Below are positions 8,278 to 15,817 of a DNA stretch of 44,775 nt, piece after piece. The DNA is from DASTHG01 sp041498155. GTDB taxonomy: Bacteria > Gemmatimonadota > Gemmatimonadetes > Gemmatimonadales > GWC2-71-9. Position numbers and translations under genes: made by a program. Within the stretch, counting starts at the first letter, position 1. The number at the start of each line of letters is the position of its first letter. The notes beneath the pieces are model-generated. The model saw nothing but the letters and a program-made list of their open reading frames with translations. It did no database searches and was not told the origin of the DNA. Location of the stretch: NCBI GenBank assembly GCA_041498155.1, contig JBGQHV010000007.1:1-44775 (forward strand), written 5' to 3'.

Positions 8278-9196
8278 ACGTCTCGCCGAGCTGCCCTGGG
8301 GCGCGCCGATCAACTTCCTCGGTCTGCCCGAGGGCGAGACGCCGCCCCTGGAGGACGCGGGGGTCGTGATCCTCCCGGTGCCGTACGAAGCGACGGTCTC
8401 CTACATGGGCGGCACCCGCTTCGGGCCGCGGCGCATCCTCGAGGCGTCGCGGGCGATCGAATTGTACGACCACGAGCTGGACGGGGAGCCGTACCGGGTG
8501 GGCGTGCACACGCTGCCGGAGCTGTTGCTCACGGGAGCCGGACCCGAAGCGGCGCTCGGCGAGCTGCGCCAGGCGTTCGACGCGCTGCTCGCGGACGACC
8601 GCTTCGTCATCATGCTGGGCGGCGAGCATTCGATCTCGGCTCCGCCGATCGAGGCGCACGCCGCGCGGCTGAGCGGGGACGGGCGGCGGTTGAGCGTGCT
8701 GCAGCTCGACGCGCACGGCGACCTGCGCGCCGAGTACGAAGGGACGCCGTTCTCACACGCCTGCGTCATGTACCGCGTGCACCAGGCGGTGGATCTCGTG
8801 CCGGTGGGCATCCGCGCGATCACGGCCGAGGAGCGGCGCCTGATCCGCGAGCGGGAAATCCCCACCATCTTCGCGCACGAGCTGGACCCCGAGGAGCGCT
8901 GGATCGAGCGGGCGCTCGGCAGCCTGGGGCCCGACGTCTACATCACGATCGACATCGATTTCTTCGACCCGAGTCTCGTGCCGGCGACGGGCACCCCCGA
9001 GCCCGGGGGCGGGACCTGGTATCCCACGCTGCGGCTGCTCGAGCGGGTGTTCGCGGAGCGACGCGTGGTCGGCGCGGACGTGGTGGAGCTCGCGCCGCTG
9101 CCGGGGATCGTCGCTCCGGACTTCCTCACCGCCAAACTGATCTACAAGCTGGTGGCGTATCATCAGCGGGCCCGCGATGCCAGCAGCCGACGGTAA
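8270..9196 (+). CDS. speB: Agmatinase (arginase/agmatinase/ureohydrolase family)
   Basis: A 308-residue binuclear manganese ureohydrolase. Metal ligands are seen in GGEHS (H120), DAHGD (D147, H149, D151) and DIDFFDP (D228, D230). Agmatinase hydrolyses agmatine to putrescine and urea. The assignment as agmatinase rather than arginase rests on the overlapping arginine decarboxylase gene, whose product is agmatine. The usual DIDxxDP loop has two phenylalanines here, a mild variation. Start is GTG 8270, coupled to the decarboxylase stop; the end overlaps ccdA by 20 nt. Confidence 0.92.
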   Translation: MDKRLAELPWGAPINFLGLPEGETPPLEDAGVVILPVPYEATVSYMGGTRFGPRRILEASRAIELYDHELDGEPYRVGVHTLPELLLTGAGPEAALGELRQAFDALLADDRFVIMLGGEHSISAPPIEAHAARLSGDGRRLSVLQLDAHGDLRAEYEGTPFSHACVMYRVHQAVDLVPVGIRAITAEERRLIREREIPTIFAHELDPEERWIERALGSLGPDVYITIDIDFFDPSLVPATGTPEPGGGTWYPTLRLLERVFAERRVVGADVVELAPLPGIVAPDFLTAKLIYKLVAYHQRARDASSRR

Positions 9197-9911
9197 CGGC
9201 GTTCCCCTCCTCGCGGCGTTCGCTGCGGGGCTCTTGAGCTTCCTCTCGCCGTGCGTCTTGCCGTTGATCCCGAGCTACGTGGGCTTTCTCACCGGCATGA
9301 CCGCCGAGGAGGCGCAGGCGCGGCGCGGCACGGCGCTGCTGCACGCGCTCTGGTTCGTCGCCGGGTTCGCGCTGATCTTCGTGGCGCTGGGCGCGTCGGC
9401 ATCGGCGCTGGGCGCGCTGCTCACCGTGTCGCAGCACTGGATCGCGCGCGGCGGCGGCGTGCTCGTCATTCTTTTCGGGCTGTATCTTCTCGGGATCCTG
9501 CGGCCGGCGTTCCTCATGCGGGAGCGGCGCATCCATCTCGCGCGCAAACCGGCGGGATACCTGGGCTCGTCGGTGGCGGGGATCGCCTTCGGCGCCGCCT
9601 GGACCCCGTGTATCGGTCCGATCCTGGGCGCCATTCTGACGCTCGCCGCCACACGGTCCAGCCTGGCGCAAGGGACGGCGCTGCTCGGCGTGTACACGCT
9701 CGGTCTCGCGCTGCCATTCCTGCTCACCGCCCTCGCGCTGGACCGCTTCCTCGTCTGGTTTCAGCGGTTCCGTCCTTATCTGGTGTGGGTGGAGCGGGTC
9801 TCGGGCGTGCTGCTCATCCTGCTCGGTGTGCTGCTCGTGACCGATCGCTTCACCCTGCTCGCCAGCTGGCTGCAGGGGCTGACCCCCGAGTTTCTGCGGA
9901 GCCGGTTGTAG
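9177..9911 (+). CDS. ccdA: CcdA-type cytochrome c biogenesis / thiol-disulfide membrane protein
   Basis: A 244-residue integral membrane protein with six predicted helices, equivalent to the central domain of DsbD. The two redox cysteines are present in their usual contexts, SPCVLPLIPSY (C26) and AAWTPCIGPILG (C145). The family carries reducing equivalents from cytoplasmic thioredoxin across the inner membrane for cytochrome c maturation and periplasmic thiol reduction. The start at ATG 9177 overlaps the agmatinase end. No thioredoxin-like partner gene is adjacent, so its partner is encoded elsewhere. Confidence 0.92.
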   Translation: MPAADGNGVPLLAAFAAGLLSFLSPCVLPLIPSYVGFLTGMTAEEAQARRGTALLHALWFVAGFALIFVALGASASALGALLTVSQHWIARGGGVLVILFGLYLLGILRPAFLMRERRIHLARKPAGYLGSSVAGIAFGAAWTPCIGPILGAILTLAATRSSLAQGTALLGVYTLGLALPFLLTALALDRFLVWFQRFRPYLVWVERVSGVLLILLGVLLVTDRFTLLASWLQGLTPEFLRSRL

Positions 9912-9943
9912 CTCGCCGTCCCTCTTCAACTGGAGGTTCGATC

Positions 9944-10243
9944 GTGCTCGATCAATTCAAGAAGTTCATGCTCGAAACGAACGCGTTTTCCCTGGCGATC
10001 GGCGTGGTCATCGGCGGCGCCGTGGCGAAGCTCGTGGCCGCGCTGGTGGCAGATCTCTTGATGCCGGTCATCTCGCTCATCCTGCCGGGCGGCGCCTGGC
10101 GCGAGTTCAGCATCTCGTTGGGGGAAGGCCATGATCCCCTCAAGATCGGCGACATCATGGGTGCCACGATCGACTTCCTGATCATCGCCCTGGTCGTCTA
10201 CGTGGTGGTCGTGAAGCTGCTCAAGCTCCAACCGGCGAAATAG
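9944..10243 (+). CDS. mscL: Large-conductance mechanosensitive channel, MscL family (short)
   Basis: A 99-residue protein starting at GTG 9944 behind a good TGGAGG ribosome site. It shows the MscL hallmarks: an N-terminal FKKFMLETNAFSLAIGVVIGGA helix start with the first pore helix to about residue 45, LMPVIS, a short periplasmic part, and a second helix (FLIIALVVYVVVVKLL). It is shorter than E. coli MscL (about 136 residues) because the loop and C-terminal bundle are reduced. It would release solutes on hypo-osmotic shock. A strong terminator follows. Confidence 0.88.
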   Translation: MLDQFKKFMLETNAFSLAIGVVIGGAVAKLVAALVADLLMPVISLILPGGAWREFSISLGEGHDPLKIGDIMGATIDFLIIALVVYVVVVKLLKLQPAK

Positions 10244-10272
10244 ACCGTTCGCGCGCCTGGCGCGCGCGGCAC

Positions 10273-10310
10273 ACGGACCCTCCCGGCCCACGGGAGGGTC
10301 CGTCGTTTTT
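10273..10310 (+). terminator. Rho-independent terminator after mscL
   Basis: A perfect 13-bp stem (ACGGACCCTCCCG at 10273-10285 paired with 10291-10303), a 5-nt loop, and a run of five T at 10306-10310. It closes the ccdA-mscL transcript. Confidence 0.93.
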
Positions 10311-10336
10311 CCGGTCGGCACCCTGCACCGAAGGAA

Positions 10337-10395
10337 CTAACTGTCTTTTCATCCTCCCGAGGGATGTTGGGCGACCGCACCCGCGCGCAGGTTCC
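10337..10395 (+). promoter_or_regulatory. Three-box upstream element, copy 1
   Basis: CTAA (10337-10340), 9 nt, perfect dyad CATCC-N7-GGATG (10350-10366), TTG (10367-10369), 18 nt, CAGGTTCC (10388-10395). The spacing is the same as in four other copies near 16.3, 17.5, 17.9 and 21.9 kb. If the last box is a -10/-7 element, transcription starts near 10400, 30 nt before the ATG of the next gene. Interpreted as an activator operator plus promoter, or the promoter of an alternative sigma factor. Confidence 0.55.
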
Positions 10396-10429
10396 ATTGG
10401 TGCTGGTCTCACCCTCTCGAGGAGTGCGC

Positions 10430-10738
10430 ATGAAACGGACGGTCCTGGTTCTGGTCATTGCCGTGTGCGCCATGGCGCTGTCGCCCCTGGCGGCCCAACA
10501 GGCGGTCGGTCCGGCGCCAACCGCGGGGGTGAGCGCGGCGCCCGTGAGCACTCCGAGCGCCTCGCTGCCCGGACCGCGCCTCCAGCCCGAGTATCGGCGC
10601 TTCGAGCCCAGTATCTCCGATAGCAGCACGTCGCACCGCTCGGCTCTCATGAGCGGCGGCGGAAGTCACACCATCGTGATCTCGACGCTGGCGCTGATCC
10701 TCATCGTCGTGATCGTGGTGCTCTTGGTCGCGAAATAA
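10430..10738 (+). CDS. Small secreted/membrane-anchored protein, unknown function
   Basis: A 102-residue protein with a clear N-terminal signal sequence (MKRTVLVLVIAVCAMALSPL, cleavage probably after AAQQ), a proline/serine/alanine-rich middle of about 45 residues that is probably disordered, and a C-terminal hydrophobic helix (TIVISTLALILIVVIVVLLVAK). The ATG at 10430 follows a CGAGGAG ribosome site. It lies directly downstream of the first three-box element and 22 nt before a GlsB/YeaQ-type gene. I do not recognise a family; it could be a short tail-anchored periplasmic protein. Confidence 0.72.
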   Translation: MKRTVLVLVIAVCAMALSPLAAQQAVGPAPTAGVSAAPVSTPSASLPGPRLQPEYRRFEPSISDSSTSHRSALMSGGGSHTIVISTLALILIVVIVVLLVAK

Positions 10739-10760
10739 CCGTACCCTGAAGGAGTCTCGT

Positions 10761-11021
10761 ATGCCTATCCTGGCCTGGATCGTCGTCGGTATCGTCGGCG
10801 GCTTCATCGGCAGCAAGTTCGTCAATAACCGTGGTGAAGGGCTCGTGGGAGATCTGTTCCTCGGCGTCATTGGCGCCGTCGTGGGCGGCTGGGCGTTCAA
10901 CCAGTTCGGTCACGCCGGCGTCAGCGGCATCAATCTCTACAGCATTCTCGTCGCGGCCATCGGTTCGGTCGTCGTCCTGGTGGTGTACCACGCCTTGAGC
11001 GGCCGCCGCATCCGCGCCTAG
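10761..11021 (+). CDS. GlsB/YeaQ/YmgE family stress-associated membrane protein
   Basis: An 86-residue membrane protein with three hydrophobic helices and the glycine-rich pattern of the transglycosylase-associated (YeaQ/YmgE/GlsB) family: IVVGIVGGFIGSK, then DLFLGVIGAVVGGWAF, and a final AAIGSVVVLVVYHAL. These proteins are often stress-induced; the molecular role is not established. The ATG at 10761 has an AAGGAG site upstream. It probably shares the transcript that starts at the element at 10337-10395 and ends at the hairpin at 11127. Confidence 0.88.
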   Translation: MPILAWIVVGIVGGFIGSKFVNNRGEGLVGDLFLGVIGAVVGGWAFNQFGHAGVSGINLYSILVAAIGSVVVLVVYHALSGRRIRA

Positions 11022-11126
11022 TCCTCCCCCCCGCGCCTGGGCGCCTCCCGCCTCACAGCGCAGGAGCGCCGCGCGGTACCCCGGGCAGAGCATCGATCCT
11101 CACTGCGCCGGGGTAGCTGAAGAAGA

Positions 11127-11160
11127 CGCCCCGCAACGGACATCCGTTGCGGGGCGCTTT
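11127..11160 (+). terminator. Terminator-like hairpin before kaiC
   Basis: A 13-bp perfect stem (CGCCCCGCAACGG at 11127-11139 with 11144-11156) with a 4-nt loop and a short T-rich end (CTTT). The T tract is weak, but position between two transcription units supports a terminator. The 100 bases before it (11022-11126) show no gene. Confidence 0.75.
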
Positions 11161-11178
11161 GGTCAACGCGGGCGATTC

Positions 11179-11209
11179 TTGACACGCGTGGCGGCGGGGT
11201 GGACTTTTC
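11179..11209 (+). promoter_or_regulatory. Predicted promoter of kaiC
   Basis: TTGACA (11179-11184), then GACTTTTC (11202-11209) 20 nt after the TTG. The 15-mer GGCGATTCTTGACAC around the first hexamer (11171-11185) recurs exactly in front of the response regulator gene at 21108. Initiation near 11215 would leave a leader of about 60 nt before ATG 11278. Confidence 0.6.
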
Positions 11210-11277
11210 ACGTCGTCACTCCCAGGCGCTTCGTCGCACCAGCCTCTCTGCAGAGTACTCCGTTTCCCCGAAAGCCA

Positions 11278-12840
11278 ATGCCTGATTCCGTCCGCCGTCG
11301 CAAGCCCGCTTCACCGCCGCGAGCCGGGAACGGCCGACAGCCGCTGGCCAAGGCCCCGACCGGGATCGCGGGTCTGGACGAAATCACCAATGGCGGACTG
11401 CCGCGCGGGCGGCCCACGCTGGTGTGCGGCGGGGCGGGCTGCGGCAAAACCCTCCTGGCCATGGAGTTCCTCGTGCGCGGGGCGCTCGAATACGGCGAGC
11501 CCGGGGTCTTCATGTCGTTCGAGGAGACCACCGACGACCTGGTCGAGAACGCCCGCTCGCTCGGGTTCGATCTGCAGCGCCTGAGCGCCCGGCGGGGGCT
11601 GCTGCTCGACTACGTGCGCCTCGAGCGTTCCGAGCTCACGGAGGCAGGCGCTTACGACCTCGAGGGGTTGTTCATCCGCTTAGGCCACGCGATCGATGCG
11701 ATCGGCGCCAAGCGGGTCGTCCTGGACACGATCGAGCTGCTCTTCTCCGGCCTCTCCGACCGGTTCCTGGTGCGTGCCGAGCTGGCCCGGCTGTTTCGCT
11801 GGCTGAAGACGAAGCGCGTCACGGCGATCGTGACAGGCGAGCGAGAGGCCGAGCACCTCACGCGCCACGGCCTCGAGGAGTACGTCTCCGACTGCGTGAT
11901 CCTGCTCGACCAGCGCGTGATGGAGCAGAGCGCCACCCGCCGGTTGCGCATCCTGAAGTACCGCGGCTCGGCGCACGGCGGCAACGAGATGCCGTTCCTC
12001 ATCGACGACCACGGCGTCTCTGTCCTGCCGATCACCTCGCTGGGGCTCTCGCACCAGGCGTCCACCGCGCACCTGTCGACCGGCATCGCCGGGTTGGACG
12101 AGATGTTCGGGAAGAAGGGATACTTTCGCGGCAACAGCGTGCTCGTCTCGGGCACGGCGGGCACCGGCAAGTCCAGCCTGGCGGCGCACTTCGTGGAGGC
12201 CGCGTGCGGGCGCGGAGAGCGCTGTCTGTACTTCGCGTTCGAGGAGTCGCCCAGCCAGATCGCGCGCAATATGGGGTCGATCGGCATCGACCTGGCGCCC
12301 TGGATGCGCCGGGATCTGCTGCGCATCCACGCCCAGCGGCCGACGGCGCTGAGTCTGGAAGGGCACCTGGTCGCGATGCACCGGCTCATCGAGGAGTGGC
12401 GGCCCCGGGTGGTCGTCGTGGACCCGGTCACCAACATGATCGCGGTCGGCAGCGAGACCGAGGTGAAGGCGATGCTCGCCCGGCTCATCGATTTCATGAA
12501 GCTGCGGCAGATCACCGCGCTCTTCACGTCGCTGACCGAGGGGGGCGGCGCGGCCGAGCGGACCGACCTCGGCGTCTCGTCGTTGATGGACATCTGGATG
12601 CTGCTCGGGAACCCGGAAGCGAATGGCGAGCGTAACCGGACGATCCAGATCGTCAAGGCCCGGGGCATGGCGCATTCGAACCAGGTGCGCGAGTTCGTGA
12701 TGAGCGCCCACGGCGTCATCCTGGTGGACGTCAGCCGTCGGGCCGACGGCAGCGTCGCCATCGGGTCTGCCCGGGGGGCCGAGCAACGGCAGGGGGCCGC
12801 CGGTCGGGCGAAGCCAAGCCGCCGGCGCGGGGCAAAATGA
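11278..12840 (+). CDS. kaiC: KaiC-family double-domain ATPase
   Basis: A 520-residue protein with two tandem RecA-like KaiC domains. Walker A motifs are GGAGCGKT (about 51-58) and GTAGTGKS (292-299); both domains carry the paired catalytic glutamates (SFEETTDD, FEESPSQ). In cyanobacterial KaiC the C2 domain is phosphorylated at adjacent Ser/Thr; the equivalent here is S434-S435 (GVSSLMD), so autophosphorylation is plausible with Ser replacing Thr. ATG 11278 is preferred over upstream in-frame TTG, which is the promoter's TTGACA. It overlaps kaiB by 4 nt. No kaiA is present, which is usual outside cyanobacteria, where KaiBC pairs are tied to stress or diurnal responses. Confidence 0.93.
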   Translation: MPDSVRRRKPASPPRAGNGRQPLAKAPTGIAGLDEITNGGLPRGRPTLVCGGAGCGKTLLAMEFLVRGALEYGEPGVFMSFEETTDDLVENARSLGFDLQRLSARRGLLLDYVRLERSELTEAGAYDLEGLFIRLGHAIDAIGAKRVVLDTIELLFSGLSDRFLVRAELARLFRWLKTKRVTAIVTGEREAEHLTRHGLEEYVSDCVILLDQRVMEQSATRRLRILKYRGSAHGGNEMPFLIDDHGVSVLPITSLGLSHQASTAHLSTGIAGLDEMFGKKGYFRGNSVLVSGTAGTGKSSLAAHFVEAACGRGERCLYFAFEESPSQIARNMGSIGIDLAPWMRRDLLRIHAQRPTALSLEGHLVAMHRLIEEWRPRVVVVDPVTNMIAVGSETEVKAMLARLIDFMKLRQITALFTSLTEGGGAAERTDLGVSSLMDIWMLLGNPEANGERNRTIQIVKARGMAHSNQVREFVMSAHGVILVDVSRRADGSVAIGSARGAEQRQGAAGRAKPSRRRGAK

Positions 12841-13139
12841 AGAACGGCAGGCGCCGCACCTGGCGGCTACGGCTCTACGTGGCGGGGCAGACGCCGAAAT
12901 CGATCGCCGCCCTCGCCAATCTCCAGCGCCTGTGCGACAGCCACCTCGCCGGCCGCTACCGCATCGAAGTGGTCGATCTCGTGCAGCAGCCGCATCTGGC
13001 GCGCCGGGACGACATCGTCGTGGTCCCGACGCTGGTGCGACAGCTGCCGCCGCCGATCCGCAAGATCATCGGCGACCTCTCGAACGTCGAGCGCGTCCTG
13101 GTTGGGCTGGATGTGCTGCCGCGGGATGACGACGCGTAA
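12837..13139 (+). CDS. kaiB: KaiB-family protein
   Basis: A 100-residue thioredoxin-like protein of the KaiB family: an RLYVAGQTPKSIAALANLQRLC first half and RYRIEVVDLVQQPHLARRDDIVVVPTLVR, followed by the PPPIRKIIGDLSNVERVLVGLDV end that in KaiB undergoes the fold switch on binding KaiC. Start ATG 12837 overlaps the kaiC stop (ATGA), so the two are translated in tandem. The next gene is a PAS histidine kinase, as expected if KaiC state is read out by two-component signalling. Confidence 0.93.
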   Translation: MKNGRRRTWRLRLYVAGQTPKSIAALANLQRLCDSHLAGRYRIEVVDLVQQPHLARRDDIVVVPTLVRQLPPPIRKIIGDLSNVERVLVGLDVLPRDDDA

Positions 13140-13151
13140 GCGGCGCCGGCC

Positions 13152-14324
13152 ATGATCAAGAAACGCAAGGCGCCGCGTCGACCCGCGGCAGCAATCGAAA
13201 AGCTGCAGAGCCGGCTCCGCGCGGCCGAGGAGACGTTGCGCGCCCTGCGGGCCGGGGAAGTGGACGCCCTGGTGGTCACGCGGCCCGAGGGCGACCAGGT
13301 GGTGACGGTGCAGGGCGCCGACCTGCCGTACCGCCTGCTGCTCGACCAGATGTACGCGGGCGCGGTCACGCTCACGCCGGACGGCGTCATCGTCTATTGC
13401 AACCAGCGGTTCGCCGACATCGTCCGGCTGCCGCTCGCGCGCGTCATCGGCTCGGCGCTGCGCCGGTTCGTGCCGCCCGCCCAGCAGCCGGCGCTCACCG
13501 GGCTGCTCGAGCCCGTGAACGGCACCCGGACCAAGGGCCAGCTCGCGCTGCGGGCGGGAGATGGTGCGTCGGTGCCGGTGTCGGTCAGCTTCGCGCCGTT
13601 GCGGTTGGCGGGGAACGCGGATGTCAGCGGGGTGATCGGGGTGGTCGTGGATGACACCGAGCGGCGGCAGCAGGAGGAGCTCCGCACCCGGCTGATCGAA
13701 CAGGTGATGACGGCCCAGGACGATGAGCGAGCGCGCATCGCCCGTGAGCTGCACGATGAGACGGGGCAAGCGCTGACGGCACTCCTGGTGGGGTTGCGGA
13801 CGATCGAGGGGGCCCGCACGATGATGGAGGCGGCCGATGTGGCGCAGCAGCTGCGAGAGGTGGCCGCGCGAACCCTGCGCGACGTGGGACGTCTGGCCCG
13901 GGGGCTCCACCCGAGCGTCCTCGACGATCTGGGGCTGGCGGTGGCGGTGACCCGCCATGTGCAGGAGTTTGCCCGCCTGCACGGCATCGCCGAACAGACC
14001 CGGATCGAGGGACTCGAGGCGGATCCCCCGCTGCCGCTCGTGCAATCCACCGTGTACCGCGTGCTGCAGGAAGCCCTGACCAACGTGGCGAAACACGCCG
14101 GCGCCCGACGCGTGAAGATCCACCTCATGCGCGACGACACGATGGTCGAGCTGCGCGTGCAAGATGACGGTAACGGATTCGAGCCCGGCGCGGTCGCCCG
14201 CCGTGGCCTCGGGCTTCAGGGCATGCAGGAGCGGGCGGCGTTACTCGGCGGCGCCGTGCAGATCGCCTCGGCGCGCGGACAGGGGACGACGATCACGGCT
14301 CGCTTTCCCGTGCGCCGATCCTGA
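13152..14324 (+). CDS. PAS-domain sensor histidine kinase, NarL/LuxR-partner type (HisKA_3)
   Basis: A 390-residue cytoplasmic kinase with no membrane helix. A short N-terminal coiled segment (IEKLQSRLRAAEETLRALRAGEVDALVV) leads to a PAS domain (about 65-170: PDGVIVYCNQRFADIV). The HisKA_3 dimerisation helix contains the phospho-acceptor H201 in RIARELHDETGQALTALL. The ATPase domain shows the N box (EALTNVAKHAGA), DDGNGFEPG and GLGLQGMQERA. It lies 12 nt after kaiB and 5 nt before a NarL-type regulator, its likely partner. Being soluble, it would sense an internal signal, possibly KaiC/KaiB state or redox. Confidence 0.93.
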   Translation: MIKKRKAPRRPAAAIEKLQSRLRAAEETLRALRAGEVDALVVTRPEGDQVVTVQGADLPYRLLLDQMYAGAVTLTPDGVIVYCNQRFADIVRLPLARVIGSALRRFVPPAQQPALTGLLEPVNGTRTKGQLALRAGDGASVPVSVSFAPLRLAGNADVSGVIGVVVDDTERRQQEELRTRLIEQVMTAQDDERARIARELHDETGQALTALLVGLRTIEGARTMMEAADVAQQLREVAARTLRDVGRLARGLHPSVLDDLGLAVAVTRHVQEFARLHGIAEQTRIEGLEADPPLPLVQSTVYRVLQEALTNVAKHAGARRVKIHLMRDDTMVELRVQDDGNGFEPGAVARRGLGLQGMQERAALLGGAVQIASARGQGTTITARFPVRRS

Positions 14325-14329
14325 CGCGC

Positions 14330-14983
14330 ATGTCGACCATCCGCGTCCTGATCGCCGACGACCACGCCGTCCTCCGCGCCGGCCTGCGGATGCTCATCGA
14401 GGCCCAGTCCGACATGCAGGTGGTCGGCGAGGCCGCGGACGGCTCCGAGACGGTGCGCCGGGCAGGCGAAGTCGCGGTGGACGTCGTGCTGTTGGACCTG
14501 ACCATGCCCGGCCCGCCGGCATCGGTGACCATCGAGCGGCTGGTCCGACTGGTCCCGAACCCGCGCGTGCTCGTGCTCACGATGCACGACGATCCGGTCT
14601 ATCTGCGGACCGCCCTGCAAGCCGGGGCGTCCGGGTACATCGTGAAGAAAGCAGCGGACGTCGAATTGCTGTCCGCCATCCGCGTCGTCCAGGGCGGCGG
14701 GGCGTTCGTGAATCTGACGCGACCGGGTGAAGCAGCGGGCGGCCCTGAGATGCGGCACGTTCCCCGCGACTCACCAGCGGGTGGGCAGCCCAAACCGCTG
14801 AGCCAGCGGGAGGTCGAAGTGCTCCGGCTGCTTGCCCAGGGGCACACGAATCAGGAGGCCGCGGACCGGTTGGCCGTGAGCATCAAGACCATCGAAACGC
14901 ACCGCAAGCGGCTGAGCGACAAGCTCGGTCTGAAGAGCCGCGCCGAGCTGTTCCGCTTCGCCGTCGAGGCGCGCCTCCTCTAG
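14330..14983 (+). CDS. NarL/FixJ-family response regulator
   Basis: A 217-residue regulator: receiver domain (acidic pocket D10-D11, phospho-acceptor D56 in VVLLDLTMPG, conserved T in VLVLTMHDD, K in GYIVKKAAD), a linker rich in Gly/Pro, and a LuxR-type helix-turn-helix (LSQREVEVLRLLAQGHTNQEAADRLAVSIKTIETHRKRL). All catalytic receiver residues are present, unlike the two later paralogous regulators. It follows the histidine kinase by 5 nt and is its probable partner. The DNA target is unknown; the three-box elements downstream are candidates. Confidence 0.94.
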   Translation: MSTIRVLIADDHAVLRAGLRMLIEAQSDMQVVGEAADGSETVRRAGEVAVDVVLLDLTMPGPPASVTIERLVRLVPNPRVLVLTMHDDPVYLRTALQAGASGYIVKKAADVELLSAIRVVQGGGAFVNLTRPGEAAGGPEMRHVPRDSPAGGQPKPLSQREVEVLRLLAQGHTNQEAADRLAVSIKTIETHRKRLSDKLGLKSRAELFRFAVEARLL

Positions 14984-14984
14984 C

Positions 14985-15002
14985 GTCGGGGATTTCCCCG
15001 AC
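14985..15002 (+). terminator. Short hairpin after the kai signalling operon
   Basis: A 7-bp stem GTCGGGG/CCCCGAC with loop ATTT immediately after the response regulator stop (14983). No T run follows, so it is a weak or rho-assisted terminator at best. Confidence 0.4.
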
Positions 15003-15033
15003 CCCCAGTTGATTGTTGGGGGGGGTTCCCCCA

Positions 15034-15063
15034 TATCCGCTCCACGGATCGTTCGTAACTTTG
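15034..15063 (+). promoter_or_regulatory. Possible promoter with TATCC-N7-GGATC dyad and TAACTTTG
   Basis: The dyad TATCC-N7-GGATC (15034-15050) resembles the centre of the three-box elements but lacks their flanking boxes; it is followed by a perfect TAACTTTG (15056-15063). Initiation would be near 15068, downstream of ATG 15065, which bears on the start of the next gene. Confidence 0.35.
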
Positions 15064-15064
15064 C

Positions 15065-15781
15065 ATGTGGGAAGGAGTGTGGCGGCTCACGAACCTCAAC
15101 GCGGATACCGCTCTGGCAAAACGCATTCGGGTGATGGTCATCGACGACAATCGGCTGGTCCGCGAGGGGCTTCAGGCCCTGCTCGACGAACAGCCGGACC
15201 TGAAAGTCGTGGCGACCGCGGAAGACCGCGCCACCGCGCTGCGCCAGGTGCAGGAGCTCACGCCCCACATCGTGCTCGTGGACGCGGCCTTGGACAACGG
15301 CGACAGCTACAACTTCGTGGAAGTGCTTCGCAAGGCCGGGCCGGAGACGAAGGTGATCGTGATGGACCTGCTGCCGGCGCCGGAGGATGTGATCGAGTTC
15401 GTCAAGGCCGGGGCGAACGGATTCATCATGAAAGACGCGACGATCGACGATCTCGTGAGCACGATCCGATCGGTCGCCCTGGGCGCGGACGTGGTGCCCC
15501 CGGCCTTGACCGGGACGTTGCTGTCGCACATCGCGCAGCAGGCGGCGGCGGTGCGGCATGTGCCCGGTGTGGCGGACGCGGTACGGATGACGAAACGCGA
15601 GAAGGAGATCATGAACTTGATCGCCGAGGGCATGAGCAACAAGGAGATCGCCCAGCGGCTCAGTATCGCGACCTACACCGTCAAGAGCCACGTGCACAAC
15701 ATTCTGGAGAAGCTGGCGTTGCACAGCCGGCTGCAGATCGCCGCCTACACCCACAAGTCCGGCTCCACCCAAACCGAATAG
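15065..15781 (+). CDS. NarL-type response regulator with Asp in place of the receiver Thr/Ser (paralogue 1)
   Basis: Up to 238 residues. Receiver: DD pair at 27-28, D73 (IVLVDAALDNGD), K123 (GFIMKDAT). The conserved Thr/Ser after beta-4 is replaced by D101 (VIVMDLLPAPEDVIEF), an unusual change that should alter phosphorylation-coupled switching. LuxR helix-turn-helix: MTKREKEIMNLIAEGMSNKEIAQRLSIATYTVKSHVHNIL. It is a close paralogue of the product at 21108. Start is uncertain: ATG 15065 and GTG 15077 have no usable ribosome site, while CTG 15113 aligns exactly with the ATG of the paralogue (CTG GCA AAA CGC against ATG ACA AAA CGG). No kinase is adjacent in the same unit. Confidence 0.88.
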   Translation: MWEGVWRLTNLNADTALAKRIRVMVIDDNRLVREGLQALLDEQPDLKVVATAEDRATALRQVQELTPHIVLVDAALDNGDSYNFVEVLRKAGPETKVIVMDLLPAPEDVIEFVKAGANGFIMKDATIDDLVSTIRSVALGADVVPPALTGTLLSHIAQQAAAVRHVPGVADAVRMTKREKEIMNLIAEGMSNKEIAQRLSIATYTVKSHVHNILEKLALHSRLQIAAYTHKSGSTQTE

Positions 15782-15817
15782 TCGCTTCGGCCCGCCGATG
15801 CGCGGCGAGCGCGCGGA

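Noticed and set aside
10333..10340. GGAACTAA/GGAGCTAG as an ECF-sigma -35 box
   Set aside because: The hexamer occurs near three of the five elements, but its distance to the dyad and to the gene varies, and no matching -10 is seen.
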